Assembly (NCBI GenBank): GCA_963854835.1
Contig: OY978525.1
Location: forward strand, 106,772,917 to 106,836,916
Origin: Megamerina dolium
Lineage: Eukaryota > Arthropoda > Insecta > Diptera > Megamerinidae
Length of the DNA: 64,000 bases
Reading direction: 5' to 3'
Shown here piece after piece: positions 11,755 through 23,629 of this stretch. Position 1 is the first letter of the stretch. The number at the start of each line of letters is the position of its first letter. The position numbers and the translations under genes were made by a program. Below the pieces are notes generated by a model, which saw only the letters and a list, made by a program, of their open reading frames with translations, did no database searches and was not told the DNA's origin.

Positions 11755-13119
11755 GACAGCTGCTGCCGAAGAGGTAATAAGTTTCCATCGGCCTCTGAGG
11801 AATGAGTTGTGTGATCAGGACGCTACCGCAGAGAAAGATGCCGCCTACAGAAAACCCTGAGTGCAGGTCCTACGCAAGTTGTTAAGGTACGAGGAGTGCG
11901 GAGAGCCGTTTTTTCAGGCGCAAGAAGAGAGCGCAAGAAAGACGCAATTGTAAGGAGATAAAGGTGAGTAGAGACAGGAATAAGAGTCGAAAATTCTCCG
12001 AGAAGATCAAGCGACTGATTGGGGGTTTAAATACCGGAGCCTCTTCCTGTCGTGATAAAAATGGAAATCTGATTACAGATGTGCAAAGTGTACTGTGCTA
12101 ATGGATGGAAACACTACTCCCTGTTACTGAATGACGACGCTTCGCATAATTCCGCCAGTGGAAGAGATCTCCCAAACTCCCCAATTACAGATGATGGTGT
12201 AGATAGATGTTCCACCATTAGATCATGGGTGAAAAACGGGTGCTGATGGCCTGCCTTTCGAGTTTTTGAAAACCGGAGGCGATGAGCTGCTCACCAGCGA
12301 TGCTCCAGCTCATAAGCAGAATATGATTGGATGAAAGCATGCCCGATGATTGGAGGCTCAGTGTTATCTGTCCCGTCTGTAAGAAAGGAGACCCCACAAA
12401 TGGCACGAATTACCATGGAATAAGTCCTCTTAGCAGCCTATTCTTATCAACCTGATTGGACCTTATAAATGTGGCTTCAGACCTGATAAATCTACCATCG
12501 ACTAGATGTTAGTACGACACCAAATCTTGGAGAAGACCCAAAAAAAAAAAAAAAAGATCGACGCCGCTTTCGACAGTCCGGTAAGGGATTACCTCTACAC
12601 AACAAAGTCTGAGTTCTGTATTACTGGGAAGCTCATTCATCTTTGCAGAATGACACTATACAATTCCAATTGTGCAGTGAAAATTAGGAAGGACTTCTAC
12701 CCGACGTTTAATACTGAAAGGGTGTTTCAGACAAGGTGATTCGTGAAGAAAATAATACAAGATGCTGATCTATGTCTTCAACAAAAATGTCATGCTGTTG
12801 GCGTATGTAGATGATAGTGACATAGTCGGCATGAACACGCGAGCCAGACGAGGTAATTTGCGTCAAAAAACAAAGTCCAGGCGTCTTGGACAGCACTTCA
12901 CCATTGATAGCTACGCTTTTGAAGTAATGAAGGACTTTGTCTATCTTGAAACCAGCATCAACATCAGTAACGACGTTAGCCTGGAGATATTGTGAAGAAT
13001 CACTCTTGGTAACAGGTGCTCAGGTAAAGAATAAAGTAAAGCGTATTAAAATTCAGCCGCTGCGAATGGAGGAAAACGCTCCAGCTAAGAAGGTGTTATA
13101 TTCGGAACCCGCTAGTGGA

Positions 13120-13124
13120 CGACG
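13120..13124 (+). repeat. 5-bp target site duplication CGACG (left)
   Basis: CGACG immediately precedes the element at 13125. The identical CGACG follows it at 14353-14357. Other RTE copies show this position as an uninterrupted GACGCAGAAG. Confidence 0.85.
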
Positions 13125-14352
13125 CACATTGGGAAAAATATAGTAAAAACCCTCGCATTGGGGGTAATTCAAAAGTTACGGGCCTAATTTTTTTCAAATT
13201 TTTTTTGGAATCTAGATATATCAAATATATAAAAAAGTTATTTCGAAAGTAAATTGGCCCCAATCCCTTTCCTCTGCAGCCTTTCAAACATACCCAAAAA
13301 AATTTGTTTTTTTATTTTTATTCAGAAACTAAATTTGATGATTACATTGAAATGTATGTAGAGTGAGTGAGTAGGATCTTAAAAATGACGATTTGACCTT
13401 TACATTAAAGCTTTAAATTTGATTATCGTGCTTATAATTCTAAAGATATGAGCATTGGACAAAATGGATTTTTTTTTTAATTTCCTACTAAATTCAAGAT
13501 TTTCTACGGATGAAAACTTTCACGGATTAACGCGGATTAGTAACATTTTTACATAGTGATAATCCTGGATTCTTAACGAAGAAAATGGTACCCAAATGTT
13601 TTGCTCTAAGCTGCTCTCTTGTAAGTTTTTTTAATTTTAATGTGTTGCCTTCGGCTTAAAAATTAAAATTTGAATATGGTTTTCGGCATTTCCTGCCTAC
13701 AAAAAGTAAGTATCGTAGATTAAATTTGATAAGTAGGCTACACTTAAAAGTCAAACCGTTATGAGTTACGGTTATCTGTAATTTGACTTTCCGAAAAGTT
13801 CTAAAAGTGAATATAAACGCGAAAAAAGCGTAATAACTGAAAATAGTAAGTAATATTTAATATTATATGTTTGAAATAAAAGCAATTTTTAAATTTTAGT
13901 CGTCGTGAAGAAAAAAATATAACGCGTATCAGACAAATCTCAAAAAAATCTTGATGAAAACACTAAAATTTGTAATATTTACGACATAGAAATTAACTAT
14001 TGAAATTAATTGTGTTAGTTTCATATGTTTTATCGCTGTAACAAAAGTTTTGCTCTCAAATTAAAAAAATGCTGATACACGTATTTCGTTATTTTTAATT
14101 TTTTATGAGAATCAATTGCCAAAATTTTTATATCCCCTATTTCTTATTCGTCGTGTAATTTTTTAAAAGTCTTAACTTCCGAGTGTAGGGTACTAATACC
14201 CGATAGTAGAAAAAAAAAAATTTTCATATCATACGATTCTCCGAAGATTTCCAATAAACATATCCAAAATTTGTAAGCGTAGCACTGATAACTTAGCAGT
14301 TATCACATAAAATAGGCGATGCGAGCGTTTTTGATATGTTTTTCCCAATGTG
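13125..14352. mobile_element. Non-autonomous Transib-like DNA transposon
   Basis: A 1,228-bp insertion in the RTE copy, bounded by perfect CACATTGGGAAAAA termini in inverted orientation. The inverted repeat extends to 34 positions with 4 mismatches. A 5-bp duplication, CGACG, flanks it. Transib elements are known for 5-bp GC-rich duplications and for ends beginning CAC(A/T)(A/T)TG, related to the V(D)J heptamer CACAGTG. A nonamer-like AAAAAC core begins 13 bases after the heptamer at both ends. The interior is A/T-rich with no transposase frame, so the element must have been moved in trans. Superfamily assignment is inference from ends and duplication only; a different 5-bp-duplicating superfamily is the alternative. 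Confidence 0.75.
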
Positions 14353-14357
14353 CGACG
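14353..14357 (+). repeat. 5-bp target site duplication CGACG (right)
   Basis: Matches 13120-13124; the RTE sequence resumes directly after it. Confidence 0.85.
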
Positions 14358-14492
14358 TAGAAGGGCCAGCGCTTGACAGCGCTTGGCATTTCTAACTGGT
14401 GCCAGCTAGCGAAGTAAAGAGTTGTCTGGCGAAGCATGCTAGATTATGCCTAAATTTATTTTCGGTTCTAATGACCATATAAGTCAATTCAA

Positions 14493-16340
14493 GTCAATCT
14501 TTTAATTCAATCCGAAATGATGATATACGCATATTCTAAAGAGAACTAAATCATAGCGCAATGCTTAGGTATTAAATATTTGAACAATATCAATAGCAAA
14601 ATTGAGATTTGTAAAAAAATCTTTGAAATCAAATTGTCAACAATTTTATATGAAAAAGTAATGACTTCTAAGTAGCGAAAATATAGATGCTGAAATTTAA
14701 CATTTTCAATGAAATTCTCGTAGTCTCTTATTCCATTATTGTAATCACAAAATATAATTTTTTTGTACACATTACTAATGCCATAATATACTCGTACATA
14801 CATATGTAGTATTAACGTATTTGCAATATTTCATATGATTACAATAATGATAATGATGACAATGACAATAATACGATTGATATTATCATTATTATATTAT
14901 TACATTATTATCATTTCTACTGTCATCACTGTTATTGTTGCTATTATTATTATTACTCATCTCCAGCTTATATTTTATTTATCATTTATGTTTGTATTTA
15001 TACATATCGTCCAGATCATAATAACAATACGAGTATTAATGAAACACAATACACAATACATGCGAATACAATACAATACAAAAAGTCTTTAATACTAACA
15101 ACAAACAATACAATAACATCATTCGCATCCATATAAAATCACAACATATTCAATTAACATTTCGTTTTACATTAAGTATTTGACTTTTTCATTTGTTTGG
15201 ATAACTGTTTATTGTATAAAATTTTGTTTATATCTGTCGATCCTTTTTCATTGTCAATGTTGGTAAAAGTAAAATAAAATGATCAAATGCACAAACAGCA
15301 TTTATTGAACAGAATGCAGTGATGTGAAAGCAAAACAAAGGCTTAATTTGACCTACATTTGGTTTTCTCAAAACGAAAATAATAAACAAAAAGTACGAAT
15401 AAAATATTTTTATAATCAATTATAAGATATTTTAGAAATTTTAAGTCTCTCAACAATTGATTGAAATGTTTAGATATAAATAATTGAAAAAATAAAAATT
15501 CCAATCCAAAATAATAGTGTGAAAAAATACATCATAAATCGTTATTTATACACTTACCTACATACTCTTTATACCTTAGCTTCATATGTATTGGAAATGT
15601 ATACGAAAAATCAATATTTTAATATACACACACAAAATATCAGCGATATTGGAGCATTGTCATTGTCATAATTTAATTTATATCTGAACAGATTTTGCAA
15701 TAGACAGAATGAATATAGAAAAACCCGATTGAAAAAAATGGAAATGTAAATAATATATTTCAATAAATATTGATTAAATATGAAATCAACACAAATTATG
15801 TTGTAACCACATACAACCACTGGTAGCAATATTAATACACACCTCAACACAATACAATAATTAGAGTTAATTACGAGAGCATAATTAAATGATTTTATTA
15901 AATTTATGCATATTTTGGCTAAATGATAAAATTAATCAATTTTAAAAATAACAAACCATAAATTAACAAATAAACAATAATATATTATACGCCAAAAAAT
16001 ATGCAATATTAATTAAAATTTATTTCATTTTTTCCCCTTCTTGGATTTTATAGCCAGGATACAAAAACGTATTCATTTTGGGCGGCTTTTCGTAATATAT
16101 TCGTTTCATTTCATTTAATAGAGTTTGAAGATTTTTAATAGAGTTTGAAGATGTGCGTCCGTTTGTTTCTCATCTGACCGTTTGACACGTGAACGTCAAC
16201 AAATGCTGTCAAATTTAGAAATTTTGGAAAATTTACGGACAGAAATCTGAGGGCAGAATACAAACATTCAATGGGCAATAAATTTTTCGTTTAAATATCA
16301 GCAATTTGCTTAAAAGTAGAATATATTTAGATAGCTACTT
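14493..16340. other. AT-rich stretch with simple-sequence tracts
   Basis: Roughly 14840-14960 is ATT/ATC/ATG-rich trinucleotide-like sequence and 15040-15110 is rich in AATAC words. A 19-base word, TTAATAGAGTTTGAAGAT, is directly duplicated near 16118-16152. No gene recognised. Confidence 0.5.
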
Positions 16341-16341
16341 C

Positions 16342-17580
16342 TAGACTAGTTCAAAATATCCATTATTTTTGCATTAACTTAAAGGTAGAATGGTCCGATT
16401 TAGGTCAAATATGCACCGTTTTGTTCGATAACTTGTTGCCATTTTGAAGGTAATTTCATAATGCCACTCTCATAGAAACATCCCTCGTCCCTGTTGGCAA
16501 AAAACTGGGACACTCGATTTTCACAAGCTTCTCTTGAGGCGAATTTTTCACCAGCAAAATCATTCGCCATAGACAGGAACAGTTAGTAATCACTTGGTGC
16601 CAGGTCCGGACTATAAGGTGGATGTATAAGAACCTCCCATACAAGCTCCCGGATCTTCTGGTGAATCACTATGGATGTGTGTGTCCTGGCGTTGTCATGA
16701 TGGAACACAATTCTTCTCATATTTGCCAAAGTTGGTCGCTTCTATGAGATTGCTTCCTTCATACGATCCAATTGTTGACAGTACAGGTCCGATTTAAGAG
16801 TTTGGCCGTAGGGGAGCAGCTCACAGCAGATGATTCCCTGCCAATCCTACCTAACACATAGCAAAAGCTTCCTGACCGTCAATCCTGGCTTGGCCACCGT
16901 TTGCGCCGGCTCACCGCGATTTGTCTACGACCATAAGTGACCGTAAGTGACCCACTTCTCATCACCAGTAAACATCCGTTTCAGAAATGGATCGATTTTG
17001 TTGCGATTCGGCAGCGATTCGCAGATGGAAATTCGGTCCATGAGGTTTTTTTGCGTTAACTCGTGTGGCACCCATACATCGAGCTTTTTTTTGTATCCAA
17101 CCTTATTTATATGATTCCAAACGGTTTTTTGTGGAATGTTTAGCTCCTAGGCAATAGAAACAGTGCTTACATGATGGTCAGACTCGACGATTTCCATTAT
17201 TTCATCGATATTTTCGACAATTGGCCTTTCAGAGCGTGGTGCATCATTGACATCAAAATTACCTGAATTGTGATTGGCTGTTACAGTATCAGGACCAGAA
17301 ACACTATTCACATTTTCAGCCGTCTGGCTTGCGTTTTCGCCTTTATCGAAAAAAAACTGTAAAATATGGCGTATTTCCTCGTTACTGGTGTCCATCTTTG
17401 ACGCGTGCTCAAGCAATACTGAGTCAAGCAATTACAAAACTGACTGAAAAGTTTATTTAGTACGAAATCGTATCATTCTAACGCCATCTAGCATAACCCG
17501 ATCGCACTTACACAACACGAGATACAGATTTCTAAAGCCATCTATCGGAAAAATAATGGATTTCTTTTTAATACACCCTA
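16342..17580 (-). mobile_element. Full-length mariner (DD34D), dead; copy 1 of a three-copy family
   Basis: Imperfect inverted ends share the core TCCATTATTTTT (right end near 17550-17578, left end near 16350-16372), with TA at the outer edges. On the minus strand the transposase runs from the N terminus (MDTSNEEIRHILQFFFDKGE, about 17395) through SGNFDVNDAPRSERPIVEN. It continues with WVPHELTQKNLMDRISICES (about 17070-17020), a DEKWVTY-like first-aspartate region, FHHD(N)ARTHTS (about 16700), and ends near 16450 at SGIMKLPSKWQQVI. Gaps and stops, for example the missing QFWFRRF segment near 17270, inactivate it. The ~1.24-kb length is normal for mariner. The same family recurs at 29532 and 52183. 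Confidence 0.85.
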
Positions 17581-18480
17581 TATATAGCATATCAAACACT
17601 ATCCTTATAGAAAGCTATACATACTCGCCATAGCACAGTTATGGGTTGAAACACGCCTAGATTACAAACTCACGTTGTACTTGTATTCCTACACATACAC
17701 ATACAGTACGTACGTGTTAAAATTGTAATCAAATAATTGAATACATAACAACCTTGAAAACAATGGCAATGAGTATGTAAACAATCAATGAGTGGGTGCA
17801 GCTAAAGAAACCATTGTTGTCTTATTTGCTGGACAAAAATGTCTCTTTTATTATACATGTATACAAGACTGTTAGTTATTATTGTCCTTGTTCACAGAAA
17901 CACTACGACAATATTAAAATATAATCGAACGTCAACAATGCCGCTCCACACAAACGATACCTACACATAACATTTTAATCCTGTACGTCTGTGTGAGTAC
18001 TATATGATATATGTGCGTGTTTGATTGATGGAAAAACCCATGGTTTCATGGCATAAAAATATCATTTTTAAAATACAGATTAAAATTTCCTTATACTCAT
18101 ACTTTTTGAGTGAGTAAATTGTTTATGTATTCTCTGTGTAACTATTGTAGTTTTACGTTCATTTCCTTTCCTGCCGAAATGTAGATACTTTTTAACTATG
18201 CATTGACATGCAAAATTTCCGAAACTAACACAATCAATCAATCAATCAATGACTTGGAATTTTCCAATACGAATTTAAAGCGGAAAGAGAGATTACAGTC
18301 ATAGAGCTCTTGCAGAAATTTATTCGTGACATATTGTTACTATCAAAAGTATTGGCAATTGCTTACTGAGAAAGGAAACCATTAAAACAATTTTTGTTTT
18401 TCTGAAAAAATTCTAATTAATATACTGCACCGTGTCCTCGAACTCACTCTCGTTAGCAAATCTTTATTATCTCGATATGT
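17581..18480. other. AT-rich unassigned DNA
   Basis: Contains a short AATC tetranucleotide run near 18235-18250. No gene recognised. Confidence 0.5.
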
Positions 18481-18499
18481 GGCTACGGTGGACTGAATT

Positions 18500-18870
18500 A
18501 ATGCCCAAATTTTTTGCAATAATGTCGATTTTTTCTATATATGAAATATATATTTCTCAAAGTTATTGAAAACAATTTGTGCAATAATATCGAAATTATT
18601 ATTTGTTAAAATTCCATTTAGACATTATTGCACAAACATTTGCAATAATGTCGAAATATATAAATGTATACATTTTTTCGACCTTATTCCAAAAATGTAA
18701 AATATATTTTTCAACATTATGGAAAACAATTTGTGCAATAATATCGAAATTATTTGACAAAATTTCATTTCGACATTATTGCACAAACATTTGCAATAAT
18801 GTCGAAATATATAAATCTATACATTTTTTCGACATTATCCCAAAAAATTTGTGCAATAATATAGAAAGGT
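18500..18870. repeat. ~152-bp tandem repeat built on an inverted TGCAATAAT motif
   Basis: AACAATTTGTGCAATAATAT occurs at 18571 and 18725 (154 apart) and partly at about 18843. GACATTATTGCACAAACATT occurs at 18621 and 18772 (151 apart). The word TGCAATAATGTCGAAAT and its complement ATTTCGACATTATTGCA alternate through the block, so each unit carries both orientations and can form hairpins. No coding value; open frames here merely follow the repeat. Confidence 0.85.
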
Positions 18871-19544
18871 ACAGTGAGCGGTTGAAGTACTATGAAATGA
18901 CTATGAATTTTTACAACGATTGATTTCTGCAACTGGGAGTATAAATATACCAGCTCTACAAGAAGAAACTTCAATGTTCAGTTCTCTTAAGAAATATATC
19001 GCTTCCAAGAATATATATGTACATATATATCCTGGAATCAACATTAAATATTATTCAATTCAGGAATATAAGGTAGTGCCTGATAAACACTGCAGTGCTC
19101 AGAAGATCTAAAAACCTAATTTAAAAAGTTTAGATAGAAATGATTTCTTTCTTAGAAGTCTAATACATTTTCGTAGAGCAATTAGAAATATAAAAGTTAT
19201 TAGAGAAATGAAGAAAATGTTTGTAATTATTCGCAAAATATTTCATTTTTTATTCAACAAAATTTAATATGTTTAAGAAATCAATTCCTCAGGTTTCTTT
19301 GTCACCTGGGTATAAGTAAGATATGAGAGTAGTTTCATTGAAATACCAATACATTCAACATCAACCGGCAAAATAATGTCATAAACAATACAACAATATC
19401 AATAACAAGTAAGAATATTAATGACAAATATTAGCATGTCCTTCATTGTTATCGCTATCGTCAATAAATGTCAAGACAATATATCTAAGCATGGGTGAGA
19501 TCATGTGCATGTATAACTATGTAATACAAATATGTACGTATATT
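18871..19544. other. AT-rich unassigned DNA
   Basis: No recognised gene or repeat. Confidence 0.5.
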
Positions 19545-19829
19545 AAGGTGCGTCAATTTTGTCAACGGCTTGGCAGGTCGAAAAAACAAAATTTAAATAA
19601 TTTCAAACATTTCTTCCCAAGGAAACGTAAAGAAATTCCTAACAAGGACTCGCCTATTTTTTAGTTTTAACAACCACTATAAAGGCATAAATTTTCTAGG
19701 GAGCCCCCCTAATACGCAGATATATGGAGTAAATGGAGGAAATGTAGGAAATTGTAGTTCAGACATTTCATACCTCTGGTGGCGATTCCTGGGCAGGTGT
19801 TTTTACGTTCACTTCGTATGGGAATCTCC

Positions 19830-19833
19830 TTAA
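19830..19833. repeat. TTAA target site duplication (left)
   Basis: The TTAA directly before the MITE at 19834. The matching TTAA follows at 19976-19979. Confidence 0.8.
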
Positions 19834-19975
19834 CCCTTAAAGTCCTAGCGTGTCCATAGAGACATTGGAGCGTAAAAAATGAATAGAAAATATATGTATT
19901 CATATTCATACAAATAAAACCCTATTAGGCCCACCTTGAGGTCTGCTGTTTTTCAATAACTTTAGGACTTTACGG
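19834..19975. mobile_element. 142-bp piggyBac-type MITE at TTAA
   Basis: Ends CCCTTAAAGTCCTA and, inverted, CCGTAAAGTCCTA, flanked by TTAA on both sides. Removing it restores CTCCTTAAGAAGGGG, which corresponds to the uninterrupted CACCTTAAGGGG of the neighbouring tandem unit near 20460. TTAA duplication and a CCY start are hallmarks of the piggyBac superfamily. The element is too short to code for anything. Confidence 0.78.
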
Positions 19976-19979
19976 TTAA
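19976..19979. repeat. TTAA target site duplication (right)
   Basis: Second copy of the TTAA target of the MITE. Confidence 0.8.
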
Positions 19980-20634
19980 GAAGGGGTGAGAATAGGAGGT
20001 AAGTATGTTGAGAGCAAATGTTGAGGAGAAAAAATTAATAGGGACGGGTCATATGTACATTTCCCCGCTCTAGAAGCGATTCCTGGGCAACTACTGCCAG
20101 TTTTCAGATGTTTTTTCAGTCATTTTGTATGGGAGTCCCCTTAATAGGTATACTTGTATATATGGGATAGTTAAATTTAGAGGAAATGTTGAAGAAAAAT
20201 TAATAGGGACGGGTCATATGTACATTTCCCCGCTCTAGAAGCGATTTCTGGGCAACTATTGACGGATTTTAGGTGTTTTTTCAGTCATTTTATATGCAAG
20301 TCCCTTAAGAGGTAAATATAGGGGATAAGTAAATTTAAAGGAAATGTTGGGGAGGAAAAATTATTGGGGATCGCTTATATATTTCACCACTCTAGGGTTG
20401 ATTCGTATGCAGATATTTTCGATTTCCATGCGTTTTTACGCTCATTTTATATGAGAATCACCTTAAGGGGTAGAGATTGGGGGAAAGTAAATTTGAAGGA
20501 AATTCGAACTCTCCAACGACATAGATGGTTTTGTAGAGAACTCAAAAAGTAGGCGGATTCAAATCATGTCCATTTTTTTATTACTTTTTCGAAATGAAAT
20601 ACTTGAAACAAAGCAAATTTTATGATTTAAAGTA

Positions 20635-21183
20635 GAGCGTCCTTCAACGAGAGGTGTCATCTTAAATTTTTTCACGTAATACAGCCATTGTGTCACCAAC
20701 TGTATGACATTTGGCGCTGTCCTGCTGAATGTAAACGTCGTCCACGTCCATAGCATCAATTTCAGACCCCCAAAAATCAGTCCACATCGTTGGGTAATGC
20801 AATCCGTTCACTGAAAAGGTCGCACAAGTATAATGAAAAAAAAAAATGATATAACATGACAGCGCCACTCCAAAAACCACACCAAACTGTCAATTGTTGT
20901 AGACGGAGAGATTGTTGGACCAATTTTCTTGGGTTTTCCAAGCCCCAAATGAGAGTTTTGCTCATTCACGTACTCAGACAGATGAAAATCAGCCTCATCA
21001 CTCGAAATAATATTCACTATTTTCACTCAGAAGAATTTTCATAATATCAATACGTTGTGCGAGTGTGAATCGATTCAAGTAGTTCCACTTTGTCAAATGT
21101 CAACAAGTGACATTTGTATGTATGTTGACATCTAGAAAAAATTATGGGAAATTTTAAATGACACCTCTCGTTGAAAGATGCTG
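20635..21183 (-). mobile_element. 549-bp deletion derivative of an IS630-type transposon
   Basis: The ends carry TTCAACGAGAGGTGTCAT as an inverted repeat (left about 20643-20660, right complement about 21157-21174) within TIRs of roughly 30 bases, flanked by TA. Minus-strand frames keep transposase pieces: SSDEADFHLSEYVNEQNSHL (about 21015-20955), then a VWFLEWR-like stretch, VNGLHYPTMW (about 20805), and YIQQDSAKCHT (about 20710), which holds the second catalytic aspartate. The N terminus and C terminus are gone and frames shift at 20880-20840. The family resembles Tc3/IS630-like transposases widespread in insects. Non-autonomous, probably moved in trans by a relative. Confidence 0.82.
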
Positions 21184-22755
21184 TATATGTGCTAGCATAT
21201 ATAATTCCTAATGGAAAATGGGTGACAGATAACCAAAAGCACTTGAGAAACTTCTTTATGAATATCGTGTATTTTTTGAACATTCAAAAAAGTAATATGT
21301 TAAGAGCCGAATTGAATTACCTGATAAACGAATAGGTAAAAAAAAAAAGACTTTCGAGCAGCTATGCTAAAGGAAATAACAAATCGAGTCTATATCTTTC
21401 CATTTTTTTTTTTTTGTATAATAGACTAAAAATTCAAGTCTTTCTTCCGTACTATGTATATATTGCCTCTTCACTTGATTTATGCATTACCTGGCAATCA
21501 AAGAGGTAAATAATGAAAGGTAACCATTACATACTTGATAACCGGGTATATGAGTATGAGCAAAGCATGCTTAAATATCCTCTTTGGCATCGCAGTATTA
21601 AAATTCATTGTTTACATTTTCCCCTGCCATTGCTGCCACCTAACTACAGCCCGTGTTCGAATATGAAAAATTGTATAAGCGTGTAGTCATCATATCTGAT
21701 ATATTGATATATTTACATCAATTTTCAAAATGAAATACAAACTAGAAAATTATGAAAGCACAAAGAGAAGAAATCGACAATAGAGGGTGCGAAAAAAATA
21801 TGATGATAATGGTAAATGTGACTAGGTGACCTTGTTAGAAATGAAAAAAAAAACCAAACAAATGAGAGAAATAACCGTAAACAAGTTGTAAATTATATTG
21901 TATAGCATACTTGTGTAGGTATAATATACTTAATACACATACATATATAGCATATTTATGTGCGTGTTTCTAACGATTTTGATCCTATAGGTACATATGT
22001 AGATATACCTAGTAGTATATACAATATTTTTTTATTGCTTAAGTGTAAATAAATGTTTCTGCAAGTAAAGTCGAACAAAGTCGTCATATATAACGCTTAT
22101 ATACGCTTTCTATAAGTCGCATACAAATATTAGGCACACAAGTACTCTTACACCTATAAAATGCATGCGTGTCTCTGTATAGTTTGTGTTTTTAGATAGC
22201 ATATCTTACCACTTATGAAAAAAAATGGCGTTGTCGTTGTCGCTATATATCGTTACATCGTTTGTTGTGTGGTAAATGTCCTTGTTTTTGATTTCGTTTC
22301 TTTATAAATTAGCATGCTTGCCGGATTCGGCATGTGTACAATACGTGTGTGTAAATGTATTTGTGTATCAATGCTTACACATGCTATTTAAACGGGATAA
22401 ATACATTTTAGATTGACATAGGCATTTGAATTATGAATTATAATAATAATAATACCTATGAATGTATGCCATCTGTTTTCAATTTTTTTTTTTCTGATTA
22501 ATTCATTCTTATTTTTATTGTGGCTTTATTATACACAGTTTGATTCCATTAATCATAGTCTAGTTGAGAAAAAACCAGTTGAACTTTACCAAAAGGTTTA
22601 AATTTACATATTAAATCCATATTTGTTGAAACAAATTTATAATGTCTGTCATGGCAAAATTAACATAGGTCTCAAGCAGATATGGATCATTCTTCTTTAA
22701 ATCGCACAACTTTCAAGATTTGATGTCTCAGATTAGGCCGAAAAATGTTTTTTTT
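21184..22755. other. 1.6 kb AT-rich unassigned DNA
   Basis: No gene or defined repeat recognised. Confidence 0.5.
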
Positions 22756-22764
22756 TTAATTCTT

Positions 22765-23545
22765 TACGTTAAAGGTTAAGGTTGTGGCGTACGTTGATGA
22801 TGTGGCGATACTAGTTTCGGGTACCTTCCCTTCCGTGATGAGTGAGATCATGGAAAGAACATCAGCAAAACTAAGTAGGTGGGCACAAGAATGCGGCCTT
22901 ACGTTGAATCCGGACAAAACAGAGTTACTACTCTTTACGAGAAGGTACAAACCACCTACCTTTAGACTACTAACATTAAATGGACAACAACTAACCTTAT
23001 TGAACAGTACCAAGTATCTGGGACTGACTATAGACTGCAAATTGAATTGGAAAACATGCATCGAGGAGAGAGTACGAAGGGCAACTCGATGTTTGGTAAG
23101 AAGTGAGGTCTATAGTGGGGTGTATAGTTTGGTGGGAAGCTCTTCGGAAGAACTACAACACCAATAAATTACGGAAAGTTCAGCGCAATGCGTGTGTTGG
23201 TGCCACTGGAGCTTATCGCACCTGTCCCACTGCGGTCTTGGACCCTATTTTGAACCTTCTCCCAATTGAGCTGCACATACTATGTACGGCATCGCAAACT
23301 GCACTCAAGCTCAGAGAATCTGGATGTTGGAACAGTACTCAACAAGGACACAGTAGCATTTTTAGACATGTACTTATAGATAAAGTTGACAATAGGAATG
23401 ACTTTTGCCCTCGCAAGCTGTCTTTTGAGAGCGGCATTAAGGCGAGGTTAAGGTGAGATCCTGACTGGTAGGGTTACTTAAATTTTCACTGATGGTTCCA
23501 AAATGGACTCTGGAGTTGGAGCAGGAATCTACTTATAGCATATCT
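22765..23545 (+). mobile_element. LINE fragment: RT palm/thumb to start of RNase H
   Basis: The plus strand opens at AYVDDVAILVSG, with the RT active-site YVDD at about 22789-22800. It continues KLSRWAQECGLTLNPDKTEL and STKYLGLTIDCKLNW to about 23150. After a frameshift near 23100 it continues VWWEALRKNYNTNKLRKVQR and PTAVLDPILNLLPIELHI. The end is FTDGSKMDSGVGAGI near 23490-23530, the first RNase H catalytic motif. The order RT then RNase H matches I/R1-group LINEs. The fragment is truncated on both sides and split by a 23.1-kb frameshift and stops after 23454. Confidence 0.82.
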
Positions 23546-23629
23546 TCCATACAAACCTAACCTCAAAAAGGCCTTAAAAATGCCATAAAAAATACTGATG
23601 GATAAACATTTTTAATTTTCAATATTTAG

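Larger units (their letters stand above)
11755..14492 (+). mobile_element. RTE-type LINE fragment, split by the element at 13125-14352
   Basis: The plus strand reads as pre-RT (RNELCDQDATAEKDAAYR-like), then decayed RT with PDDWRLSVICPVCKKGD-like residues near 12340-12390. An AYVDD active-site box lies near 12799 and DFVYLETSINISNDVSLEI at 12930-12993. Many stops and small deletions are present, including loss of the segment after about 12995. The reading breaks at 13124 in the GGRRR-type region and resumes at 14353 with GACGTAGAAGG. It ends with TATGCCTAAATTTATTTTCGG and ACCATATAAGTCAA. The two halves join smoothly when the 1.2-kb insert is removed, as judged from the copy at 7187-8550. Confidence 0.82.
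19545..20545 (+). repeat. Compound repeat with ~160-bp internal units
   Basis: A left end of TTAAGGTGCGTC is followed by tandem, diverged units. The marker CTAGAAGCGATTCCTGGGCA recurs near 20070 and 20235 (165 apart) and, more diverged, near 20393 and 19775. Each unit also carries TCATTTTATATG-like and CCTTAA words. The same units appear at 42.05-43.59 kb and 63.06-64.0 kb. A 142-bp MITE interrupts one unit at 19834-19975. No coding frame. The TTAAGGTG end suggests a TIR element whose right end is not seen here, because another element begins at 20635. Confidence 0.75.
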
